From JBDNFP01 sp041689775 (GTDB lineage Bacteria > Bacteroidota > Bacteroidia > Cytophagales > Spirosomataceae): a DNA stretch of 23,496 bases. The translations under genes and the position numbers were made by a program. The stretch's first letter is position 1. Every line of letters starts with the position of its first letter. The notes beneath the pieces were generated by a model. The model had not been told where the DNA came from. It did not search any database and saw only the letters and a list, made by a program, of their open reading frames with translations. This document shows, in pieces, positions 15,730-22,171 of this stretch. The stretch covers positions 1-23,496 of the forward strand of contig JBDNFP010000343.1 in the NCBI GenBank assembly GCA_041689775.1. Reading direction: 5' to 3'.

Positions 15730-16438
15730 TATATTGTAAAATACGGTTCAATCCTATTAACACTAGCTCCGAAACCACAAAGATGGGCGGTTTCAGCAGA
15801 CTTTCAAAGAAAGGCACATCTCCACCGCAAAGTACAACCCTACAATTAGGTGATTGGCTTCGATATGCATCTACTATTCCATTAATTTCGGCAATCAGCC
15901 CGTTCATGACACCACTCTGCATTGCGTGCCGGGTACTTTTGCCAATTAAAGAGGGTACTTCTATTGCCTCAATTAGCGGAAGCCTTAAAGTAAACGTATG
16001 CATGGCCTGGAATCGCATACGCATACCTGGGGAAATTAAGCCTCCCTGAAAATGCTCTCGTCGATCTACGTAGTCGTACGTAATGCAGGTACCCATATCG
16101 ATTACTACCAGTTCTTCGTCCGGAAAAAGAACGGTTGCTCCCACGGCTGCCGCTACCCGATCTGCCCCAAGGGTTTCGGGTGTGTCATAGTCCTTCACCA
16201 ATGGGACAGGCATAGTACTATCTAGATTCAAAATGGGCACAGATAGTTGGAGAGCTTCTCTAAACTCTTTACTTTCGCGTCCTACTGATGAATACATGAT
16301 GGATTCAATACTCTCGGTTGCCAGGATACTACCGATGAGTTCTTCAAAAGAAAGATGGGCTTTGTGCCTGACCAAGGCATTATCCTCAAACCAGCCAATT
16401 TTAGAAAAGGTATTTCCCGAATCGACGACAATATTCAT
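15707..16438 (-). CDS. coaX: Type III pantothenate kinase
   Basis: CoaX phosphorylates pantothenate, the first step of CoA synthesis; the type III enzyme needs a monovalent cation and is not inhibited by CoA. Visible ASKHA-fold motifs: the phosphate-1 loop VDSGNT at the N-terminus, TLGADRVAAAVGA, then the VIDMGTCITYD and FQGGLISPGMRMR loops. I chose ATG 16436-16438 (MNIVVDSGNT, 243 residues), which matches the family. An in-frame ATG 45 bases earlier would add MKLVLVLINEEYCGI, which is not seen in the family. It heads an operon with the barrel gene (23-base overlap) and lptC, and diverges from the MscS gene across 55 bases. Confidence 0.93.
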   Translation of the reverse strand: MNIVVDSGNTFSKIGWFEDNALVRHKAHLSFEELIGSILATESIESIMYSSVGRESKEFREALQLSVPILNLDSTMPVPLVKDYDTPETLGADRVAAAVGATVLFPDEELVVIDMGTCITYDYVDRREHFQGGLISPGMRMRFQAMHTFTLRLPLIEAIEVPSLIGKSTRHAMQSGVMNGLIAEINGIVDAYRSQSPNCRVVLCGGDVPFFESLLKPPIFVVSELVLIGLNRILQYNVALQKK

Positions 16439-16493
16439 AATTCCGCAATATTCTTCATTAATTAGCACTAAAACTAGCTTCAAGTAGAATTGT

Positions 16494-17621
16494 ATGTTTG
16501 AAAATGCTGTAAAAGCACTTTATCAGAGTTTTCTGGGTAATACTTGGGCCAGCTACTGCTTGACTATCGGTATACTTTTGCTGGGCTTTGCGCTAAAAAA
16601 AGTACTTTCCGAAACCATCAGCCGGTTGATTTTTGGGTTGATCAAAAAAAAATCCGAAGAAGTACCTTGGTCTGAGTTTATCAGGTTACTTCGCCCCCCG
16701 TTCGAGTTCCTCATAATCTTATTTATTGTTGAGTTAGCTTTTCAGGGGCTTACCGTGCCCGAGTATTGGGGCTGGGCACCCGTTGGAGAGTTTGGGGTAA
16801 GGCTGCTTCTAAATAAAATATTCTATACCGCATTAGTTGGGGGAATAACCTGGTTGGGAGTACGGTTCATTAAATTCATAGGATTAGTTTTTAAAGAAAA
16901 AGCAGCTAAAACAGAATCCAAACTTGACGATCAGCTTGTTCCTTTTTTTCGGGATCTCGGTATTCTTTTCTTTGTGATCACGATGGGTTTTATCGCGTTA
17001 AGCCGGGTATTCGCGGTTGACGTGCTGACCCTGGTTACGAGTCTTGGAATCGGAGGTTTGGCCATTGCCCTTGCCGCTAAAGAAACTCTCGAAAACCTTT
17101 TTGCCTCTTTTGCCCTCATGCTAGACAGGCCCTTTACCGTCGGAGACTCAATCAACGTGGGAGGAACGGAGGGTACAATTGAAAAGGTGGGCTTTCGAAG
17201 TACCCGTTTGCGGACATTCGATGGTAGTATGGTGACCGTCCCCAACCGATTGCTAACGTCACAGTCGTTAGATAACCTAAGCGAAAGGCGTCTTCGCCGG
17301 GCACGGTTCTTTCTACGACTAGCCTATAACACTCCGGGCGAGCAAGTGACAGATGTTGTAAAAGCGATCCAAACGTATATTGATAATCATCCTGAAACGA
17401 ACAAAGAGCAGGGTGTTGTACGATTTGATAGCTTTGCCGAGAGTTCACTGGATATTCTTGTCATATTTTTTGTTGAAACACCTTTTCCTAGGGAGTTTAC
17501 GCGAGTAAAAGAGGAAGTTAATTTAATGATTTTAAAAATTATAGAAACTAACGGAGTGAAATTTGCATTTCCTAGTAGGGATTTGTACCTTCGTCAAGAC
17601 CCTTCCAGTAGCGATTCCTAG
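16494..17621 (+). CDS. MscS-type mechanosensitive ion channel
   Basis: A 375-residue inner-membrane protein. Hydrophobic segments lie at about residues 15-37 (ASYCLTIGILLLGFALKKVL), 62-82, 100-125 and 150-172, before the pore-lining TM3. TM3 has the Gly/Ala pattern LGIGGLAIALAAKETLENLFAS (about 182-203), the hallmark of MscS. The beta domain follows with DRPFTVGDSINVGGTEGTIEKVGFRST and FDGSMVTVPNRLL, in pieces. The channel opens under membrane tension to release solutes on osmotic downshift. It has one more N-terminal helix than E. coli MscS (286 residues), as many family members do. It stands alone between coaX (divergent) and the rho leader. Confidence 0.93.
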   Translation: MFENAVKALYQSFLGNTWASYCLTIGILLLGFALKKVLSETISRLIFGLIKKKSEEVPWSEFIRLLRPPFEFLIILFIVELAFQGLTVPEYWGWAPVGEFGVRLLLNKIFYTALVGGITWLGVRFIKFIGLVFKEKAAKTESKLDDQLVPFFRDLGILFFVITMGFIALSRVFAVDVLTLVTSLGIGGLAIALAAKETLENLFASFALMLDRPFTVGDSINVGGTEGTIEKVGFRSTRLRTFDGSMVTVPNRLLTSQSLDNLSERRLRRARFFLRLAYNTPGEQVTDVVKAIQTYIDNHPETNKEQGVVRFDSFAESSLDILVIFFVETPFPREFTRVKEEVNLMILKIIETNGVKFAFPSRDLYLRQDPSSSDS

Positions 17622-17933
17622 CATCAAATCGCCCCTTTAAAATTTCTGGTTTTTTTCGTTCGGAAAAGAAATAAAAACTCCCTTATTGAAAATAAATATT
17701 TTTGCGTTATCATTGTGCCCGATTCAGGGCTAGGCTGTTAGTATCCAATCCTTTTTTAGTCTACTTCACACCATACCGTCTTCTTTGAACTTCCTGCCTC
17801 ATTGTTACCTGCCTGTATTTACCTTTATACGACCTGAATTTTTGAACTACTGCTTTCAAACGAATATTTCAAACATCTTAATTGATCTTAATCACTTATC
17901 AAGTAAAGCATAGACTTTACTTATCACTCTTGT
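17622..17933 (+). promoter_or_regulatory. Long rho leader, C-rich and G-poor (rut-like)
   Basis: This 312-base stretch has no gene. An exact -7 box, TATTTTTG, is at 17697-17704, with no good TTTG 19-21 bases before it. Transcription near 17711 would give a leader of about 220 bases. A four-pair GCCC/GGGC hairpin (17717-17720 with 17727-17730) sits at its 5' end. From about 17750 to 17933 the RNA is rich in C and U, poor in G and without clear hairpins: I count 20 C to 6 G in 17761-17820 and 13 C to 5 G in 17821-17880. Such C-over-G stretches are what Rho loads on, so this may be an autoregulatory rut site. Confidence 0.5.
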
Positions 17934-19607
17934 ATGCTCACAATCGATGAACTGAATTTAAAGCTCCTCTCGGAGCTAAGAACTATTGCGGAAGGATTCG
18001 CCATAAAAGACTTCGGCAAGCTTCCCAAAAAGGACTTAATCTACAAAATTCTTAACGAACAGGCCATTACGCCTGCCGAAGAATCCGCAGGCGAGAGCGA
18101 CGAACCAAAAAAGAAGCGGGTGCGGCGTCCTGTCAGTGCGGCCGCCAGCTCCGACGATAAAAAAGGTACTGCCAAAAAAGTCCGGAGCGTAAAAACATCT
18201 GGTAAAAGTGAAAAACTTGTTCCCAAGTTCTCAGGACTATTTGATAGCTCCGCAGAGGTTGGCGAAGACCTGGACCTTTCGGGGGATCTTGGTAATGAAG
18301 AGGTAATAGACGAGGTGCCCGAAGTACAAAAGGAAGAAGAAGGAAAAGAGGAGCCTTCTAACCCAAAAATGGAGGAAGATGATGAGTCAGATAAGTCTGC
18401 TCGTCAATTAGACCGCTCTGCTTCGCAACAGCCACGGGAAGATCATACCAATAAAATCAAGCGTAATTATAATAACTACGTTCGGGAGTTTGACGGACTG
18501 ATCCTAAACGAAGGAGTTTTGGAAATTATGCAGGATGGGGGCTATGGTTTCCTTCGTTCGGCGGACTATAATTACCTTGCCAGCCCCGACGATATATACG
18601 TATCTCCGTCGCAGATTAAACTATTTGGTCTCAAAACAGGAGACACAGTAAAAGGTCAGATTCGCCCCCCGAAGGAAGGGGAGAAGTACTTTGCTCTTCT
18701 ACGAGTGGAGACCGTGAACGGTAAAACGACCGAGGAGATTAGAGATCGTGTTCCTTTTGAATACCTTACACCACTATTTCCCGAAGAACGCCTTAACCTA
18801 AGCACCCGTCCTGATCAGTACTCTACCCGGGTATTAGACCTGTTTGCCCCCATTGGAAAAGGACAACGGGGTATGATCGTAGCCCAGCCTAAGACCGGTA
18901 AAACGGTTCTTCTCAAAGAAATTGCTAACGCCATTACCCGTAATCACCCCGAAGTATTTTTGATTATTCTTCTTATCGACGAGCGTCCTGAGGAAGTAAC
19001 CGATATGCAGCGCAGCGTTCGGGCCGAAGTGATCTCTTCTACCTTCGATGAGCAGGCTGATCGCCACGTGAAAGTAGCGAGTATCGTGTTGGAAAAAGCA
19101 AAACGTATGGTTGAGTGCGGACACGATGTAGTGATCCTTCTTGACTCTCTCACCCGTCTAGCTCGTGCCTATAACACAGTAGTACCATCGTCGGGTAAAA
19201 TTCTCTCGGGTGGTGTAGATGCCAACGCACTGCACAAGCCCAAGCGTTTCTTTGGTGCAGCTCGTAACGTTGAAAAGGGCGGATCGCTTACTATCATTGC
19301 TACGGCCTTAATAGACACCGGTTCAAAGATGGACGAGGTCATTTTTGAAGAATTCAAAGGTACTGGTAACATGGAGCTACAATTAGACCGTAAACTATCC
19401 AATAAGCGGATGTTCCCTGCGATCGATGTGATGGCTTCCGGAACCCGTCGCGAGGATCTGCTGCTCGACAAAGAAACCTTGAAGAAAGTATGGATATTGC
19501 GCAAGCACATGTCTGATATGAACCCAATGGAATCAATGGACTTTTTGTTAGAAAACATGAAAGGAACTCGTAACAACGAGGAGTTCCTTATATCTATGAA
19601 CAGATAG
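17934..19607 (+). CDS. rho: Transcription termination factor Rho, with long N-terminal insertion
   Basis: Rho is a hexameric RNA-dependent ATPase that ends transcription. Residues 1-47 are the N-terminal helical domain (MLTIDELNLKLLSELRTIAE). Residues about 50-165 are a low-complexity insertion, first basic (KKKRVRRPVS, DDKKGTAKK) and then strongly acidic (KEEEGKEEPSNPKMEEDDES). The cold-shock RNA-binding domain is at about 195-262 (LEIMQDGGYGFLRSADYNY). The ATPase core has Walker A QPKTGKT near 319, Walker B VVILLDSLTRLARAYN near 400, the Q loop DANALHKPKRFFGAARN, and the R loop. The core is intact; the insertion explains the 557 residues against 419 in E. coli. It is transcribed alone and followed by a perfect terminator. 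Confidence 0.97.
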   Translation: MLTIDELNLKLLSELRTIAEGFAIKDFGKLPKKDLIYKILNEQAITPAEESAGESDEPKKKRVRRPVSAAASSDDKKGTAKKVRSVKTSGKSEKLVPKFSGLFDSSAEVGEDLDLSGDLGNEEVIDEVPEVQKEEEGKEEPSNPKMEEDDESDKSARQLDRSASQQPREDHTNKIKRNYNNYVREFDGLILNEGVLEIMQDGGYGFLRSADYNYLASPDDIYVSPSQIKLFGLKTGDTVKGQIRPPKEGEKYFALLRVETVNGKTTEEIRDRVPFEYLTPLFPEERLNLSTRPDQYSTRVLDLFAPIGKGQRGMIVAQPKTGKTVLLKEIANAITRNHPEVFLIILLIDERPEEVTDMQRSVRAEVISSTFDEQADRHVKVASIVLEKAKRMVECGHDVVILLDSLTRLARAYNTVVPSSGKILSGGVDANALHKPKRFFGAARNVEKGGSLTIIATALIDTGSKMDEVIFEEFKGTGNMELQLDRKLSNKRMFPAIDVMASGTRREDLLLDKETLKKVWILRKHMSDMNPMESMDFLLENMKGTRNNEEFLISMNR

Positions 19608-19623
19608 TTCCCTTACTTTTTGC

Positions 19624-19660
19624 AAAGGCCTGCTTTTCAGCGAAAAGCAGGCCTTTTTTT
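19624..19660 (+). terminator. Perfect Rho-independent terminator after rho
   Basis: A 15-base-pair perfect stem, 19624-19638 against 19642-19656, with a three-base AGC loop and a run of seven T at 19654-19660, starting 16 bases after the rho stop. It would end rho transcripts without Rho's own action. Confidence 0.95.
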
Positions 19661-19680
19661 GTGAATATATGACAAGTAAC

Positions 19681-19712
19681 TTTGTTGTTTTGGGGATACA
19701 GTCTTATATTTA
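19681..19712 (+). promoter_or_regulatory. Promoter of the OmpA/HhH cassette
   Basis: TTTG at 19681-19684, 20 bases, then TATATTTA at 19705-19712, one mismatch from TAnnTTTG. Transcription would start near 19718, giving a leader of about 50 bases to the ATG at 19768. It lies just after the rho terminator and rules out the earlier in-frame ATG at 19669 as a translation start. Confidence 0.5.
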
Positions 19713-19767
19713 TTGTCATAAACCTTTTTTTTTTAGTCATAAATACCTACTAAAACCCCTAAACACT

Positions 19768-20655
19768 ATGTCAAGTAGCAAAGCACCATGGTGGATAGCT
19801 CTATTCGTTTGGATGGGCGCCTCCACGTATTGGCATGTCTGTAAAGTGAAAGAGCTCTGTGACGAACCGGTGACTGCCGCCATTCCCGAAGTAATTATTG
19901 AAAAACCTGATCCTCTTATTTTTGAAGATGCTGATTTCAATTTGAGAGCAACCGGTAATTTTAAATTTGCAAAGTCGGGCCCGGATGCTGATTTGGGCAT
20001 GGTTCGGCCAGAAATAGACTCCCTTGCCTCCTTCCTTTCGTTAAACCCTACGAGAAGACTTGCGATTGTAGGGTCTTATACTTCTACTGAATTAAACTCA
20101 ACAACTTTTTTTGACCTGGGTATTGCCCGCGGGGAGAGCGTAAAACAATACCTCGTTCAAAAAGGAATTCCTGATAGCGTGATGACGGTCAGTAGCCAGG
20201 TGAACGATGCCTTAGTCTTTAAGTCAGATACTATGAGTGGGGGAATCAATTTTGGATTTTCTAAGGTGATACCCAATTCTGAGGAAGGCTTGGCCAGCGC
20301 TCAAAAATTTCAGGGATTGTTTAAGGTAATGGACCTCTACTTCCCTCTTGGTAGTGCCAATTATCTTAAAACAGATGACAACGAGAGGTTCATTGAAGAA
20401 GCCACCAAGTTCCTCGCTGCCAACAAGGATAAGAAGTTGATACTTACTGGCTACACCGACAGCGAGGGTTCTGACGATGCAAACCTACGCTTGTCGAAAC
20501 GTCGGGCTGAAGGAGTAAAAAAACAGCTTACCGCAAGAAGTCTAAGGGCCGATCAGATTGAAACCGATGGAAAAGGAGAAGCCGACCCCAAAGAGTCCAA
20601 CGAAACCTTTGAGGGTAGACGTGCCAATCGTCGGGTAACTATCGTGGTGCAGTAA
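19768..20655 (+). CDS. Membrane-anchored protein with two OmpA-like domains
   Basis: A 295-residue protein. One N-terminal hydrophobic segment (residues 8-23, WWIALFVWMGASTYW) then two cysteines (25, 31) suggest an inner-membrane anchor with the rest in the periplasm. The C-terminal domain (about 191-294) is a normal OmpA/MotB domain with the peptidoglycan-binding Asp (Asp231 in GYTDSEG) and Arg (NLRLSKRRAEGV). Residues about 66-145 look like a second, degenerate copy (LAIVGSYTSTEL, then FFDLGIARGESVKQYLVQKG) that keeps an Arg but has Ser at the Asp position. The start is ATG 19768: the frame is open from 19669, but that part precedes the predicted transcription start. It leads a cassette with two HhH genes, 31 bases away. 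Confidence 0.85.
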   Translation: MSSSKAPWWIALFVWMGASTYWHVCKVKELCDEPVTAAIPEVIIEKPDPLIFEDADFNLRATGNFKFAKSGPDADLGMVRPEIDSLASFLSLNPTRRLAIVGSYTSTELNSTTFFDLGIARGESVKQYLVQKGIPDSVMTVSSQVNDALVFKSDTMSGGINFGFSKVIPNSEEGLASAQKFQGLFKVMDLYFPLGSANYLKTDDNERFIEEATKFLAANKDKKLILTGYTDSEGSDDANLRLSKRRAEGVKKQLTARSLRADQIETDGKGEADPKESNETFEGRRANRRVTIVVQ

Positions 20656-20686
20656 TTCATTTCTTCAACCTAAACGTATAAATACT

Positions 20687-21373
20687 ATGAATATGATAGA
20701 TATTAACCCCCAAAATCATTCGGATGCCTGGTGGCAGCATTTGTTAATCTTTGCTGTGGCGGGTGTTCTTGGCTACATTATTGGCTACCGTACAAGTGGC
20801 GACACAGTGGCTGAGCTCGAAGGAGAACTTGGCAGCCTGGATTCAGATCTTGTTGATTGCCAAGCTTTAAAATCTACTCTGACTTACAAGATCGCTTCTC
20901 TTGAGGAATCCTCGGGTGTAGAAAACTTGCTAAAACAAGAAGCGGTTTCAGAAGTGACCGAAGTAGAAGCAACAACTAAGGAGGAAACGATGGCTTCTGT
21001 GGGAACTGCCGACTCTGATACAGAAGAAACGGTGGAAGAAACAACGAATCTGGCCGTTGGCCTGGGAATTGCAGCTATTCCATTAGTAGAAACTTCGCTT
21101 CAGGTAGCCCCGATCAAGCCAGATAACCTGAAAAAGGTAGAAGGGGTAGGCCCAAAAATTCAGGAGTTGCTCAATAAGGAAGGAATCATTACTTTTCGAC
21201 AACTGAGCGAGACTTCAAGCGATACATTAACAGAAATTCTTCGGGACGCCGGGACGCGTTTCCAAATGCATGATCCGGGCACTTGGCCTAAGCAGGCACA
21301 GTTAGCAGCGGATGGAAAGTGGGATGAGCTGAAAGCTTGGCAAAGTGAATTGGATAAAGGTAGAGCTTCCTAA
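20687..21373 (+). CDS. Membrane-anchored helix-hairpin-helix protein A
   Basis: A 228-residue protein I do not recognise as a named family. Residues 15-35 (WWQHLLIFAVAGVLGYIIGY) form one membrane helix. Residues about 40-75 are a short coiled coil (VAELEGELGSLDSDLVDCQA). Residues about 80-140 are an acidic Glu/Thr/Ser linker. From residue 145 to the end is a helix-hairpin-helix domain, NLKKVEGVGPKIQELLNKEG, followed by a conserved tail with RFQMHDPGTWPKQAQLA and DGKWDELKAWQ. The same domain occurs as a C-terminal extension of ribosomal protein bL21 in some Bacteroidota, which can cause wrong 'L21' labels; no bL21 core is present. HhH domains usually bind DNA without sequence specificity, so the domain is expected to be in the cytoplasm. 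Start ATG 20687; ATG 20693 is also possible. Confidence 0.8.
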   Translation: MNMIDINPQNHSDAWWQHLLIFAVAGVLGYIIGYRTSGDTVAELEGELGSLDSDLVDCQALKSTLTYKIASLEESSGVENLLKQEAVSEVTEVEATTKEETMASVGTADSDTEETVEETTNLAVGLGIAAIPLVETSLQVAPIKPDNLKKVEGVGPKIQELLNKEGIITFRQLSETSSDTLTEILRDAGTRFQMHDPGTWPKQAQLAADGKWDELKAWQSELDKGRAS

Positions 21374-21409
21374 GCGGAAGCCATCATTCAACAACGTTCA
21401 GACCTCTAA

Positions 21410-22087
21410 ATGACTATATCGATGATTCTTTTACAAATAGATTTCCAAAGTCGTCCCGTTGCTATTGCAGAGATTTTAATTCTGATGGCATTGGTGGCTT
21501 TCATTGGTTGGCTTATTGCCCGCTGGACCATGTCAGGACGGATCAACGCGCTACGTGAAGCGATTGATGAGCGCCGGGCTGAGCTTGACGAGTGTCAAGC
21601 AGAGAATCAGGGTTTGGAGTTCTCCACCAATAAAGTACAAGTACTTATTAATCAGGATATTGCATCCAAACCTACGGCAGAGCCTGCATTGGCTATGCCC
21701 GAAGCTAATGCATACGAAATAGCCGTGCCAGAGCCGACAGCTACTCCTGATGTTACTTTGGATATTGTTTCAGGGGCTGACTTTACGCCGGATAGTGCAC
21801 CCAATATACCCGTACCGGTACCCATTGAGTCGGTGGAGGATAATCTCAAAAAAATAGAAGGAATTGGACCCAAAATTGAACAGTTGCTAAAAGCGGAAGG
21901 GATTAAGACTTTCGCAAAGCTTGCTGCTACCAATCCCGATGTACTCTATGAGTATCTGAAAGCAGCCGGACCACGGTTTCAGATCCATAGTCCTGCTACT
22001 TGGCCAGAACAGGCGGCCCTTGCCAGAGATGGTAAGTGGGATGAGCTTAAGGTCTTACAGGATAGCCTGAACGGTGGGAAGGTATAA
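21410..22087 (+). CDS. Membrane-anchored helix-hairpin-helix protein B (paralogue of A)
   Basis: A 225-residue protein with the same plan as its neighbour: membrane helix at about 18-39 (AIAEILILMALVAFIGWLIA), coiled coil at about 45-72 (INALREAIDERRAELDECQA), a Pro/Ala/Glu linker at about 80-142, and a C-terminal HhH domain from 143 (NLKKIEGIGPKIEQLLKAEG) with the RFQIHSPATWPEQAAL and DGKWDELKVLQ tail. The two C-terminal domains align without gaps and about 48 of 80 residues agree by my count, while the linkers do not align. This is an old tandem duplication with a conserved end. It is 36 bases after gene A and is followed by a hairpin at 22111-22154. Confidence 0.8.
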   Translation: MTISMILLQIDFQSRPVAIAEILILMALVAFIGWLIARWTMSGRINALREAIDERRAELDECQAENQGLEFSTNKVQVLINQDIASKPTAEPALAMPEANAYEIAVPEPTATPDVTLDIVSGADFTPDSAPNIPVPVPIESVEDNLKKIEGIGPKIEQLLKAEGIKTFAKLAATNPDVLYEYLKAAGPRFQIHSPATWPEQAALARDGKWDELKVLQDSLNGGKV

Positions 22088-22110
22088 GATTGATTACTTT
22101 CAGACTATAC

Positions 22111-22154
22111 ACAAGAACGGGGAGCGCAAATTTATATGCTCTCCCCGTTCTTGT
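22111..22154. terminator. Hairpin between the convergent cassette and htpG
   Basis: A perfect 14-base-pair stem, 22111-22124 against 22141-22154, with a 16-base loop, lies between the stops of HhH protein B (22087) and htpG (22172), which converge. Neither side has a T run, so it is not a classic intrinsic terminator; it may protect both 3' ends or work with Rho. Confidence 0.5.
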
Positions 22155-22171
22155 CAAGATAGTAATTTCGC

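Noticed and set aside
16439..16483. Longer coaX start adding MKLVLVLINEEYCGI
   Set aside because: Type III pantothenate kinases begin within a few residues of the DxGNT loop; the inner ATG at 16438 fits.
19169..19576. 135-residue minus-strand open frame inside rho
   Set aside because: Antisense to the highly conserved Rho ATPase core; codon constraint of rho explains the open frame.
19669..19767. Longer start for the double-OmpA protein
   Set aside because: The extra 33 residues precede the predicted transcription start near 19718 and spoil the N-terminal membrane anchor; ATG 19768 is better.
20687..22087. Labelling the HhH proteins as ribosomal protein L21
   Set aside because: Only the C-terminal extension shared with some Bacteroidota bL21 proteins is present; the L21 core is absent and both have a membrane helix.
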